From NCBI GenBank assembly GCA_963835825.1, contig CAWIGZ010000014.1:215188-279187 (forward strand): 64,000 bases of DNA, in the 5' to 3' direction. Positions within the stretch are counted from its first letter, which is position 1, and the number at the start of each line of letters is the position of its first letter. Source of the stretch: JADGRB01 sp963835825. Its GTDB lineage: Bacteria > Myxococcota_A > Polyangia > Fen-1088. The translations under genes and the position numbers were made by a program. A model generated the notes under the pieces. The model was not told where the DNA came from and searched no databases. It was given only the letters and a program-made list of their open reading frames with translations. Positions 52,693 to 61,818 of this stretch are shown here, one piece after another.

Positions 52693-53955
52693 ATGATGCT
52701 GGGCGGGACGTACGCGCTTTACGGGGTGTCGTTCGCGGTGTCGTTCGCGTCGTTCGTCGTCGGGCGGTACCTGGCGGGCTCCGCTTTCCGTGTGCGCGAG
52801 CGGGTCGCTCCGTTCGGAGAGGCGCCCCCGTCCGGGTTCGAGGGTGCCCGACCGGGGGCGCGACTGGCGATCACGCTGGCCGGACCGCTCGGGGTCTATC
52901 TCTTCGCCGCCGTCTTGGTCACGCTCGGGCTTCTCCTAGCCGGCAGTGCCCGACCTGGAACGAGCATCGTCGGCGTCGTCCCATCGGGCCCCGCCGCGGC
53001 GGTCGGCCTGCGCGAAGGCGATCGCATCACCACCATCGCCGGCCGGCACGTCGCCGTGCCGTCCGACGTGCGGGATGCCCTGGCGGCCGAGGCCGGCCCG
53101 GTCGTCGAGGTGGGGATCACGCGCGATCGCCAGGCGGTGCGCGTCCAAGTCCCGCTCGGCGAGAAGCGGCGGCTGGGCGTTCAGTTCGGCCCGGATCTCG
53201 AGCCCGTGGGGGTCGGACCTGCGCTCAGGGAGGGATTGACCTATCCGGCCCAGGTACTCTTTAACGCGACCACCGCGCTCTTCGATCACGTGAAGGTGGA
53301 GGTCATGGGACCGGTCGCAATCGCCAACATGGTCTATCGCCAGCCCACGTTCGGCGATCGCCTGCGGACCATCGGGCTGACGGAGACCTTCGGCGTGCCC
53401 TTCTTCTTGCTGGGCTCGCTGGCGCTGTGGCCGCCGTGCGCGCGACGCCGGGCGGACCTGGCTGCGGCCAGATCCGCTTCCGCCGAGGAGACGCCCTCTG
53501 TCGGGCGACCCTGGAGAAGATTCCTGGCGCGCCTCCTCGATTGGTGCCTGCTCGCGCTCGTCCTCACGCTGGCCGCGCGACCGGCGAGCTATCTCATGAT
53601 CTTCCTCTGGCTTCCGATCGAGGCTCTGCTGCTCTCGACGTGGGGGTTCACCCTGGGGAAATGGGCGCTCGGCATCGCGATCCGGGACGCGCAGGGCCAG
53701 CGCCTGACGTTCCGGTCAGCTTTTCGTCGGGCGGCGGTCGTGTGGGCCTACGGCATCGGCGCCGACACTCCCTTCGCCATCGCGACCGGCATACTGGCCT
53801 ACGCCGGGCTCAAGCGCACCGGAACCACCTACTGGGACACGCTGGGGGGGCATACCGTCGAGCACCGCCCGGTCGGCGCCGCGCGCGTCGCGCTGGCAAT
53901 CGGCCTCGTCCTCGGCGTGCTGATCGTCTCTGCGGTCGTCGCGTCCACCAGCTGA
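52693..53955 (+). CDS. PDZ-containing degenerate site-2 protease fused to an RDD domain
   Basis: The 420-residue protein starts with membrane segments (TYALYGVSFAVSFASFVVGR, RLAITLAGPLGVYLFAAVLV). A PDZ domain spans about residues 95-165 (VVPSGPAAAVGLREGDRITT, IAGRHVAVPSDVRDAL). An RseP-like C-terminal block follows (VKVEVMGPVAIANMVYRQ), then an RDD domain (RFLARLLDWCLLALVLTLAA, LLSTWGFTLGKWALGIAIRD). The HExxH zinc motif of site-2 proteases is missing, so proteolysis is doubtful. It may present or retain membrane clients. The start has GGTGAG upstream. It appears monocistronic. Confidence 0.75.
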   Translation: MMLGGTYALYGVSFAVSFASFVVGRYLAGSAFRVRERVAPFGEAPPSGFEGARPGARLAITLAGPLGVYLFAAVLVTLGLLLAGSARPGTSIVGVVPSGPAAAVGLREGDRITTIAGRHVAVPSDVRDALAAEAGPVVEVGITRDRQAVRVQVPLGEKRRLGVQFGPDLEPVGVGPALREGLTYPAQVLFNATTALFDHVKVEVMGPVAIANMVYRQPTFGDRLRTIGLTETFGVPFFLLGSLALWPPCARRRADLAAARSASAEETPSVGRPWRRFLARLLDWCLLALVLTLAARPASYLMIFLWLPIEALLLSTWGFTLGKWALGIAIRDAQGQRLTFRSAFRRAAVVWAYGIGADTPFAIATGILAYAGLKRTGTTYWDTLGGHTVEHRPVGAARVALAIGLVLGVLIVSAVVASTS

Positions 53956-54057
53956 GCGCCAAGCGGGGGCGAAGTACGGACTGTGCCACGGCGACCGGCG
54001 GCGTCCAGAAGCCCGGACTTGTTCGGGGTGCCCGACTCGGTGACACTGGTCCCAACG

Positions 54058-55376
54058 ATGGCGTCCTCGACGAAGCGCCCGCGCGCGAACCCGCCGCCGC
54101 CGGTCGATCTCCTGCTTCCTGGAAGGGATCTGAAGGATTTCTGCAGGGCCCTGCCGGAGCTCGGTGGGCGGGCTCAGTACGTGGCCATACGCAAACGAGT
54201 CGATCTGACGCCGCAAGCGTTGCGCGGTGTCCGTGGTCTCTATGCGGTCACTTCATTTCGCTGCCGAACGCCGGCGCCAGACGTGCACGAGCTCTTGCTC
54301 GACACGGCGATCGACGAAGAGACGACCCGCTGTTTTACAGGACTCGTGAACGCAAGGATTGGGTCCGGTCTCGGCGGTCACCTCGCATGGTTCGAAGATT
54401 CGAAGGTGCAAGGGCTCGCCTTTCCCGATCGCTCTGCGTCGGACTGGCAATCGTTGCGTTCGATGACGCTGAGCCGCCTGAGCCTCACCTGGACCGAGAT
54501 GCCGCTCGAGTATCTCCCCCGTCGCTACGTTGGCTGAACCTGGCGGCTTTGCGGCGGTTGTCGCCGAGACAGCTGGAGCCCCTGGCAGCGTTGACCTGCC
54601 TTGAGACTCTGCGACTGACCAATGTTGACCTTGGGACCCTCGCCAGCGTGTCCAGGCTCGAATCCCTGACCGACCTGAGCGTCGCCACTACCAGGTCGCT
54701 CCGGGGCATCGGCCGTCTCGGACGACTCCGATTGCTTCACGTCGGTGGTACCACCTGTCCGCCCGTTTCCGAGTTGCTGGCGTGCGATGCGCTGCGCGAG
54801 CTGTCGATCCGCGCCAGGACTCCTCCCGCAGATCTCGAAGCGCTTGGCAGGATCGTTGGACTGGAGAAGTTGAGCCTGGATTTCGAGAGCATCAGCGCTC
54901 TGGCGGAGGTCGATTCGATCGGTTTCCTCAGACCGCTGGTCAACCTGCGCGAGTTGAACATCTACGGTGTCCGGGTGCGCGATCGGGACGTCTCGCCGAT
55001 CGCCGAGCTGCGTGGGCTGAAGGTCCTGCGCCTGCGGGGCGCGTTCGGACCAGGGATCGGGCGTCTACGCCGGGCCAAGCCTGGCCGGCAAACGACGATC
55101 CACGAGGCGCCCGACCAGCCGTCGGACCCACTCGAGCCGATGTTCGTCGCGGGGACATGGAGTCTCTTTGCAGATGTTTCGGTGCTTCTCCGCGCCAAGA
55201 ACAACCATGACGCCGAGCAGGCGATACGACGCCGACTCAAGTCGGTCGCCCCGGATCTCGGTCTGCGCCTCGAGTTCGACTCCGAGGCCGACTCGTTCTG
55301 CGCGAACGCGACATCGCGTTCGGACCTTCAACAGCTCGTTGGGATCATCCGAACGATGGCGACGGTCAATCGTTGA
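54058..55376 (+). CDS. Leucine-rich-repeat-like protein, frameshifted near 54520
   Basis: The N-terminal 150 residues contain DLKDFCRALPELGG and QALRGVRGLYAVTSFRC. From about 54520 the frame changes by one base in a C-run (CTCCCCC, where six would keep it open). The repeats continue: LRWLNLAALRRLSPRQLEPL, LTCLETLRLTNVDLGTL, LTDLSVATTRSLRGIGRL, LINL-type spacing of about 23 residues. A C-terminal domain ends QQLVGIIRTMATVNR. LRR proteins bind partners; no enzyme domain is seen. A GTG at 53983 is an alternative start. Confidence 0.6.
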
Positions 55377-55415
55377 TCGCGTCGTGGGCCTTGTTCGGGG
55401 ACGTCGACGAGAACG

Positions 55416-56441
55416 TCAACGAGTAAGGGCATCGGCGAGAACCACCAAGCGCGCGTTGGCGGCGCCACAGACGTAGCTGTTCGGATCAGCGGCGAGTGCG
55501 TCCTGGTACGCGCGTCGTGCTTCGGTCGGCTTGCCGGCGCGCTCATAAGTCTCGCCGAGGTGCACGAGCACCGGGGCGGCTTGCCCTTGATAGGCGTGAT
55601 GGCGTGCCCGTTCAAGGAGCGCGATAGCGCGCGCGTCGTCCTTGGCGGCCATGGCGACGCGCGCCTCGACGTGCAGCGCGTTCCGCCGGCTCGCCGCGCG
55701 CCGGGCCGCGCCCGTGCCCGCGCGGGCTTCGCGCTCGGCGGCTTCAAGCTCACCCGTTTCGCACAGCGCCACGGCGCGCGTGAAGTGATACTCGGCGCGA
55801 TACCGGGGGCCGAACGCCGCGGGGTCGATCGTTGCCAGCCGCATCCACGCCTCAGGGGCGCGGCCGACGTGCGATAGGATCCATGCGCGCAGCAGCTGCA
55901 GGCCTTCCCGCGACAGCCTGTCTCCAAGTTTCGGCTGGTGCTCCGTCTCGTCGAGCAGTCGCAGGGCGGCATCGTGCTCGCCGACGTTGTGGAGCGCCTC
56001 GGCGCGGTTGATCGCCGCGTAGGCCCGGAGGCGGGGTTGCTTCGCGCGGCCACGTACCTGCGCCTCCGCCGTCCAGCGGTCGGCGGCAGCTAGTGCTCTC
56101 TCATAGCTGCCCCCGTTAACGTAGATGTCGATCGCCGCGTTGACGACATCCCACCGGCACACATCGGGACTGGCTCTGTGCGCTGTCTCAAGGGCTAGGT
56201 CGGCGTCGGCCACGGCGCGCTGCGTGTCTCCGCGGTCGGCGGCCGCGTACCCACGCAGCACGAGAGCGTTCGGCAACAACAGGTTGCCATTGGGGCACAC
56301 GTTGCGGAGCGACCAGCTGGCCAGCGCTGCGCACCCTGGCCAAACGAGTCGCAGCCCTATCCAGCCCAGCTTAAGCCAGACGTTGGTAGAGATCCCTAGT
56401 GAGACGACGGCCAACAGAACGAGTGCGAGGGCCGGGCTCAT
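55416..56441 (-). CDS. TPR-repeat protein with N-terminal membrane anchor
   Basis: The 341-residue protein has a hydrophobic N-terminus (LALVLLAVVSLGISTNVWL, about residues 4-40). TPR-type helical pairs follow: LVLRGYAAADRGDTQRAV, AINRAEALHNVGEHDAALRL, EYHFTRAVALCETGELEAAE, LVHLGETYERAGKPTEARRA. TPR proteins scaffold complexes. It lies 150 bases downstream of the ATPase pair on the same strand and could belong to the same transcript. No enzymatic motif is seen. Confidence 0.8.
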   Translation of the reverse strand: MSPALALVLLAVVSLGISTNVWLKLGWIGLRLVWPGCAALASWSLRNVCPNGNLLLPNALVLRGYAAADRGDTQRAVADADLALETAHRASPDVCRWDVVNAAIDIYVNGGSYERALAAADRWTAEAQVRGRAKQPRLRAYAAINRAEALHNVGEHDAALRLLDETEHQPKLGDRLSREGLQLLRAWILSHVGRAPEAWMRLATIDPAAFGPRYRAEYHFTRAVALCETGELEAAEREARAGTGAARRAASRRNALHVEARVAMAAKDDARAIALLERARHHAYQGQAAPVLVHLGETYERAGKPTEARRAYQDALAADPNSYVCGAANARLVVLADALTR

Positions 56442-56590
56442 CAGGGCTGTGCGAGGCCGGTGGTGCTCGCGTCAAGACGGTAACATGCTCGTCGGCGCGG
56501 CTCGCCGAACGGGTGGCCTGCGTGTCCAGCGACAGCCGCGACGGGACTGCGGTGGATGCGAGGCCGGCGACGCCCGTTAATCACCGCCGG

Positions 56591-57343
56591 TCACTCCTGA
56601 TCCGTAGGCTCGGGGTTCTTCTCGAACAGATACTTGAGAAAGCTCTCCGGCCGAAGGAGGAAGCTGCGCGTCACGGTGTAGTGCTCGGTCTCTTCGAGGC
56701 GGGTCTGCGCCAGACCATCCCCGTCCAGTCGGTAGATGAGAGCGCCCGGGTACGCCATTAGGATGGGCGAGTGGGTGGCCATGATGAACTGGCTCCCGTT
56801 CTCGACGAGGTCGTGCATGATCGCCAGCGCCGCGAGCTGGCGCTTGGGAGAGAGCGCTGCTTCTGGCTCGTCGAGAATGTAGAGGCCATTCGGCCGGAAC
56901 CGGTTCTGGAGCAACCACAGGAAGGCCTCACCGTGGGACTTCTGGTGCAAAGACTCCCATCCGTACTCTCCCAGTCCAAGGTCGTCGACGCGGGTCGCAA
57001 CATTGAACAGGCTCTCGGCCCGGAGAAAGAACCCGCTCTTTTCGCGGCGCGCGCCGCGCACGAGCCTCAGGTGCTGGTGGAGCTCGGACTCCGATGACTG
57101 CGTGGCGACGTGGATATTCCGGGTGCCGCCCTCCGGGCCGAATCGCGCCGCCAGCGCGATGGCCTCGATGAGCGTGCTCTTTCCGCTGCCGTTTTCACCG
57201 ACCAGGATCGTCACCTGCGGGTCGAGCGGCAGCTGGTGGAGCCGGGCGACGGCCGGGATGGCGAACGGATAGCGGTCGAAGGACGCCACCTTGTCGCGCT
57301 GGAGCTTGACCTCCCTGATGAACCCTTCGCGGGGGCGCACCAT
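56591..57343 (-). CDS. SMC/ABC-like AAA ATPase
   Basis: The 250-residue protein has Walker A VTILVGENGSGKSTLIEAIA, a signature-like SHGEAFLWLLQN, Walker B GLYILDEPEAALSPKRQLAA, and the H-loop FIMATHSPILM. It lacks a coiled coil or TOPRIM domain, so it is a stand-alone ABC-type ATPase of the AAA_21/RecF-like group. It starts 7 bases after the stop of the zinc-finger AAA+ gene, so the two are a transcriptional and probably translational unit. Such ATPases occur in defence and DNA-repair modules, but there is no direct proof here. Confidence 0.8.
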   Translation of the reverse strand: MVRPREGFIREVKLQRDKVASFDRYPFAIPAVARLHQLPLDPQVTILVGENGSGKSTLIEAIALAARFGPEGGTRNIHVATQSSESELHQHLRLVRGARREKSGFFLRAESLFNVATRVDDLGLGEYGWESLHQKSHGEAFLWLLQNRFRPNGLYILDEPEAALSPKRQLAALAIMHDLVENGSQFIMATHSPILMAYPGALIYRLDGDGLAQTRLEETEHYTVTRSFLLRPESFLKYLFEKNPEPTDQE

Positions 57344-57349
57344 CGCAGG

Positions 57350-59020
57350 CTAGCTTTGGGACTCGCGCCCGGTTGCGCCCAGAAGCGCAGCGTTCAATCG
57401 CCCGCCGGAGAACAGCAGCTCGTCGAGCGCTGATTCTATGTCGATGGTCTCTATCTCGGGGCTCGCCGCCCGCTCCAGCGCGAACTGCACCGATCGTCGC
57501 ATCAGCTCCTTGAGGAACGCCGCACTGACCCCGCCGGTGCGCTCCACGATGTGATCGAACACCATGTCCGGGATGCGGGCGCCGCGGCCGTACAGGCGCG
57601 CCAGCTTGCGGCGACCGTCCGCGTCCGGCAAAGGAAACTCGATGGCCTGGTCGATACGCCCCGGACGCGCACGCAGGGCCGCCTCCAGAGACTCCGGGCG
57701 GTTCGTCGTGAGGACGAACAAGATGTCGGTGTTCTCCTTGAGCCCGTCCATCTCGTTCAGGAGGCGATTGAGGAGCGCCTCTTCGCACGGCCCACCCATG
57801 TCTTCGCGCTGGCGGGCGATGAGGTCGGCATCCTCGATGACGAGCATCGACGGGCTCAGCAGGCGCGCGAGCGTCATGTACTGCTCTATCAGGGCGACCT
57901 GCTCGGCCGTGATGAGCAGCGTCGTGTGGCCTGGAAGCGCTCCCGCCAGATACCGGATCGTGTGGGTCTTGCCCGTTCCGGGCGGTCCGTAGAAGAGCAG
58001 ACCCTTCTTCACTGGCAGTCCGAGGGCGCGAAGCGCCTCGCGCTGAGCGGCGAACCGAAATACGTTCCGCTCCAGCAGGCGTAACGTGGCATCCGGGAGG
58101 ATTACGTCCTCGCGGGCGACCGACAGCAAACGGTGTACCTTGACGTCGCCGCCCACCCCGCGAGTCTCGCCCCCTTGCTCGAGCGAGAGCACCTTGCCGC
58201 GGTACGACGCGGACTTCTGCAGCGACTCCTCCAAGGCTTTGAAATACGCCCGCGTGACCGCCTCACCCCCGGTGCCAGGTGGCACCGCGATCTCCACATG
58301 CCATCCAGTCGATTGGCCGTAGTTTTGAACCTCAGAGAGCAGGACCGCGTGAGGCGTGGCCGGATCGGGGACCAGCCAGAGCGCGCACTTGAGGCAACGG
58401 ACCGGCTCTGATTCGCCGATATCGATCTCGTCGAACTGCAGCGGCGCGACGGTTGCCCGCGATTCGCGGTCGAGCAGCGCGGCGTAGTGCAGCATCTCGT
58501 GGCCATAGCGCCGATGGACGCCGACGCAGCTCACGCCCTCGCGCTCCAACTTCGCCGCAAGCGCGGCGTTGAGGTCGACCCGCATGTACTTCGGGAACGT
58601 GCGCGACGCGGTGACGACGTTCTCGGCGCCCACGTCACGAAAATGGGCGCGGAGGAGGCCCAGCGGCGAGTGCTCGTCGAGAAACGCCCAGGTGTTCCGG
58701 CGTTCGCGGAGCCCGTCCGCGTCCGCGACGAACCAGTAAGCGCGTCCCAGGCATTCAGTACAGACGCGGGTCTTACGGTCCGGAGAGACATGAAGACGAC
58801 TCGCGGGCGCCTTCTTGTCGCAGAACGTGCACGGGGTGTCACCGACGGGTAGCTCGGTTCCCCGGGTGGCAGCCGAGTTGACAGTGGCGAGCATCGCCGC
58901 CCCGACGCAACTTTTGCAGATGCACGCGTCGCCGGATGCCGCGACGACGTCCGTTGCCGGGAGAACCGTGCCGCAAAACGCACACAGGCGTGCTGAAGTG
59001 GTCGCGTGGTCTGGTGTCAT
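57350..59020 (-). CDS. AAA+ ATPase with tandem ClpX-type zinc fingers
   Basis: The 556-residue protein opens with two C4 fingers of the ClpX type: CAFC...CKSC (residues 13-42) and CTFC...CTEC (63-92). A middle domain (residues 100-310) has PLQFDEIDIGESEPVRCL and WHVEIAVPPGT. The AAA+ module carries Walker A LLFYGPPGTGKTHTIRYLAG, Walker B MLVIEDADLI, sensor/Arg-finger FVLTTNRPESLEAALRARPG and RIDQAIEFPLPD. It is probably a hexameric unfoldase-like machine that selects clients through the fingers. No protease domain is present. It is divergent from the toxin-antitoxin pair at 59115. Confidence 0.8.
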   Translation of the reverse strand: MTPDHATTSARLCAFCGTVLPATDVVAASGDACICKSCVGAAMLATVNSAATRGTELPVGDTPCTFCDKKAPASRLHVSPDRKTRVCTECLGRAYWFVADADGLRERRNTWAFLDEHSPLGLLRAHFRDVGAENVVTASRTFPKYMRVDLNAALAAKLEREGVSCVGVHRRYGHEMLHYAALLDRESRATVAPLQFDEIDIGESEPVRCLKCALWLVPDPATPHAVLLSEVQNYGQSTGWHVEIAVPPGTGGEAVTRAYFKALEESLQKSASYRGKVLSLEQGGETRGVGGDVKVHRLLSVAREDVILPDATLRLLERNVFRFAAQREALRALGLPVKKGLLFYGPPGTGKTHTIRYLAGALPGHTTLLITAEQVALIEQYMTLARLLSPSMLVIEDADLIARQREDMGGPCEEALLNRLLNEMDGLKENTDILFVLTTNRPESLEAALRARPGRIDQAIEFPLPDADGRRKLARLYGRGARIPDMVFDHIVERTGGVSAAFLKELMRRSVQFALERAASPEIETIDIESALDELLFSGGRLNAALLGATGRESQS

Positions 59021-59114
59021 AGGAGGCTCCGAGTCTCCATTGTACGCGCATTACGAGTTTTGGAGCTTTCGCCAGCCTCGGGCCCGCCGCTCCGAAATGG
59101 GGTAAACTCACGTC

Positions 59115-59360
59115 ATGTCGTCTGCCGCGAAGGAAATCCTCGAGTCGGCGCTCAAGCTTGAGCCCGACGAGCGAGAGCGTCTCGCGGAGGCGCTGTGGCA
59201 GAGCCTCGGAAACCCTGCCTCGGTAGAAGCGGCTTGGGCCGACGAGATCCAGCGGCGCATCACCGCGGCCGAGTCGGGCCAGAGTGACTCGACGCCCTGG
59301 GAAGAAGCCCGTGACGAGTTGCTCGGCGAGCTGAAGCAGATCCATCCGCGTGGCCGGTAG
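59115..59360 (+). CDS. Addiction-module antitoxin component
   Basis: The 81-residue protein begins SSAAKEILESALKLEPDERE and continues RLAEALWQSLGNP, the pattern of the putative addiction-module component family (TIGR02574-like). It ends with an acidic, flexible region that would wrap the toxin. It overlaps the toxin gene by 11 bases. A TAAACT -10-like box lies upstream at 59102. It is divergent from the AAA+ gene. Confidence 0.85.
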   Translation: MSSAAKEILESALKLEPDERERLAEALWQSLGNPASVEAAWADEIQRRITAAESGQSDSTPWEEARDELLGELKQIHPRGR

Positions 59361-59670
59361 CGGCGCTCACCGCATTTTCCGATCCGCCCGCATCGAGCTA
59401 CGCGCTGCTGCGCGTCGCTACGAGGAAGAGCGCATCGGTCTCGGCGAGAGATTCGTCCTGGCCATAGACAAGGCCATCAACGACGCCGTCACCGATCCAC
59501 TGCGCTGGCCCCTAATGCCTTCGGTCCCCACGGAGCTTGGTGTGCGCCGCCGTCTCGTCGATGGCTTCCCCTACGCCGTCGCCTACCGGATCGTCACCAA
59601 CGAGCTCATCGAGATCGTCGCCGTCATGCACGGCAAGCGAAGCCCCGACTACTGGAAAGGACGTCGCTGA
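59350..59670 (+). CDS. RelE/ParE family toxin
   Basis: The 106-residue product is a RelE/ParE-fold protein: HRIFRSARIELRAAARRYEE, GLGERFVLAIDKAINDAVTD, VRRRLVDGFPYAVAYRIVTN, IVAVMHGKRSPDYW. GTG 59350 is the start because it overlaps the antitoxin stop. ParE members act on gyrase and RelE members cut mRNA; these residues do not let me tell which. It is intact and paired with an intact antitoxin. Confidence 0.85.
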   Translation: MAGSGAHRIFRSARIELRAAARRYEEERIGLGERFVLAIDKAINDAVTDPLRWPLMPSVPTELGVRRRLVDGFPYAVAYRIVTNELIEIVAVMHGKRSPDYWKGRR

Positions 59671-59814
59671 CCCCGCACCGGGTCCCGACCCTCGACGCGG
59701 AGGCTGCCACGGTGCTCGGCGGCATCCAGGGCAAGCTCGCTTCGCTCGTCGCGCTGCGCGCGACCCTGGACTCCGCCTGCGCGCCGTGACGGAGAGGCAG
59801 CTACGAGGGCCGCG

Positions 59815-60110
59815 CTCTTCGACCTCGCCACCGGTCACGCAATCATCACCCCACCGCCTCCTGGCGGCCAACCTTCTCAACGACTGTCAGCCGACAACGT
59901 TCGCGACCGCTTCGATGACCGAAGGCCGTCACCGGAGCCGCCGCGGGACCATCCGCGAGGGCCTCCCTCTTCGACCTCGGCACCGGTCACGCAATCATCA
60001 TCCCTACCGCCCCCTTTGAGGCCAACTTTCTCAACGACTGGTGGCCGACCACGCTGACGACTGGTTCGATGACGGAAGGCGGTCAGCGGAGCCGCCGCGG
60101 GACTGTCCGC
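59815..60110. repeat. Imperfect tandem repeat, two units of about 150 bp
   Basis: Unit 1 (59815-59966) and unit 2 (from 59967) both begin CTCTTCGACCTCG and end near GCCGCCGCGGGAC, with shared blocks such as CACCGGTCACGCAATCATCA and CTTCTCAACGACTG. I judge identity near 80%. Neither strand shows a convincing gene. Confidence 0.65.
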
Positions 60111-60883
60111 CGCCATCGGCTCGCACTTGACCTGAGCGGTGACGTTCTCGTCGACATTGTCGTGTAAGGGGACGTCGACGAGACTCAACGAGTACCGGTC
60201 ACCGTTCGTCACCGACCCTCGGTCCTCGACCTCGACTCGATGAATCCACCGCATCGTCAACGCCAACATGTCCACCGCCGTCGACATCCCCGTCGACATG
60301 GACCCCTCCTTTTGCTCACCCTGTAGCGGGTCGGTTGGAAGCGCAAAGAACGAAACCGAGATCGAAAAAGCCAAGGGCAAGATAAAGGGCCTGCTACCCG
60401 AAGCGGGTATCTAGGCCAAAGGAAAAGGGAAAGGCTGCTACTTTTCGAAACGTCAATCTAGCACGCGTCCCGCAAGTGCGCGGACCCGTTCGTGATTCGA
60501 GGTAGCAGTTGGATTTTTTCGGTCGCCAGCATCGCTGCTCACCGACGGTGAAGAGGATTTTGGGAGGTTTCGCGCCCTCATCGTGCCCTTTGCCCTGACG
60601 ATGGCCGTCGTCAATGCCCGCCCGAGCTAGGGTCCGCAGCACTCCGACAGCGGCTCGCAGGACACCAGCGACGGCTACGACTTCGACCCGCGCTTAAGGA
60701 TCACATCAGCGCCGTGTGGGGGGGCAGAAACGGCAGGGTTGGTTCGTCCTTGCGGATGACTCAGGTGTCAGCAATTGAACGCACCCGAGTCGGGAATCAC
60801 TCGGGGCGGCTCACCTAGGGTAGGATCAACAAGCTGCCACTGGCCAAGCGGGCCGGCATCTACCTTGCTGTCGAACCTAAGAC
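60111..60883. other. Intergenic region with a hairpin, no supported gene
   Basis: No frame looks real. CCCGAGT and ACTCGGG form 7-base arms at 60783-60804, about 80 bases upstream of the barrel gene, and may be regulatory. Confidence 0.4.
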
Positions 60884-61549
60884 GTGTCTGCCCGTGCCAT
60901 CCTGGTAGCTCTCTCGTTGCTCCTGGCCGCCAGCGGCCCCGCGAGGGCGGCGGTCGATTCCGAAGATCCCCGCCCAACTCCGTTGGAGCCGGCGGAAGAG
61001 GAATCGACACGAGCGCCGGCCGTCCCGACTGGCGTTCCCACGGCGGTCGAGGAGCCTGCCCGCAGCCGAACCCACGCCGTGTACGTGATGTTGGGCTTCG
61101 GCTCCCCAGTCGGCGGCTTTGGGTTGGAGGGCGTTCAGAGGTTCGGATCTCACTTCGAGCTCGCCGGCGGCCTCGGTGTGGGCGACGCAGCAGCAAATTC
61201 GGAGCCTCACGCTGGACTCGGCCACGTCATTCAGTGGGCGCTCATGCCCCGCCTGCGGTTCGGAGATGACACGACGGCGCTCACCCTAGGAGCCGGAGTC
61301 TCGGGCGGCGAGTATGGCGACGGCTTCCTTCGAAACTTATTTCAATTCTGCGTCGAAGACCCTTGCCCCACCACGAACCCTCCCTACCCAACCCAGTACG
61401 TCATCTGGAGCAACTTCGAGACCGGCCTCGAACACTGGTGGCGGAACGGATTCGCGACGCGCCTCTTTGCGGGGTACGGTCACGGATTCGCGAGCGGTAA
61501 CAGCTTCAACCTGCCGTATCTCGGATTCGGGCTCGGCTACGCGTTTTAG
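60884..61549 (+). CDS. Outer-membrane barrel-like exported protein
   Basis: GTG 60884 gives a signal peptide (AILVALSLLLAASGPARAAV). A Pro/Glu-rich linker follows, then a beta-rich domain: AVYVMLGFGSPVGGFGLEGV, HFELAGGLGVGDAAANS, GAGVSGGEYGDGFLRNLFQF, ending FNLPYLGFGLGYAF with a terminal Phe as expected for outer-membrane insertion. It has 221 residues. No family name. The ribosome-binding site is weak. Confidence 0.75.
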   Translation: MSARAILVALSLLLAASGPARAAVDSEDPRPTPLEPAEEESTRAPAVPTGVPTAVEEPARSRTHAVYVMLGFGSPVGGFGLEGVQRFGSHFELAGGLGVGDAAANSEPHAGLGHVIQWALMPRLRFGDDTTALTLGAGVSGGEYGDGFLRNLFQFCVEDPCPTTNPPYPTQYVIWSNFETGLEHWWRNGFATRLFAGYGHGFASGNSFNLPYLGFGLGYAF

Positions 61550-61580
61550 TTCGTCGGCCACGAGCCGACCCTGCCGCTGG

Positions 61581-61720
61581 TCAAGGGCTTCCCCGGGGCG
61601 TGGCGCTCAGGGTGTAGCTGCGGGTTGCGAAGCGCGCGTATTGGATGCGCGAGGTGCCCCGGTAGCGGTCAGAGATCAAAGTGAGATCGTAGGCGCCGTC
61701 AGCGTAGGCAGATGGATTGG
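61581..61720 (-). pseudogene. Possible coding remnant
   Basis: A minus-strand frame ending at TGA 61581 reads SAYADGAYDLTLISDRYRGT and RIQYARFATRSYTLSATPRG, with protein-like composition but no start codon. It may be the 3' tail of a broken exported protein. Confidence 0.25.
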
Positions 61721-61818
61721 CCGACCGTCGTCGGCGATGGAGGATGGTCGGCGGAGGCGAGCGTCTCGATCGATCGTGTGTGTTCGGTCATCCCGCCCGG
61801 TCGGGGTAGCATCAATTG

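Noticed and set aside
60394..60642. Minus-strand frame of 82 codons
   Set aside because: Composition is irregular and no homology or ribosome-binding site is apparent.
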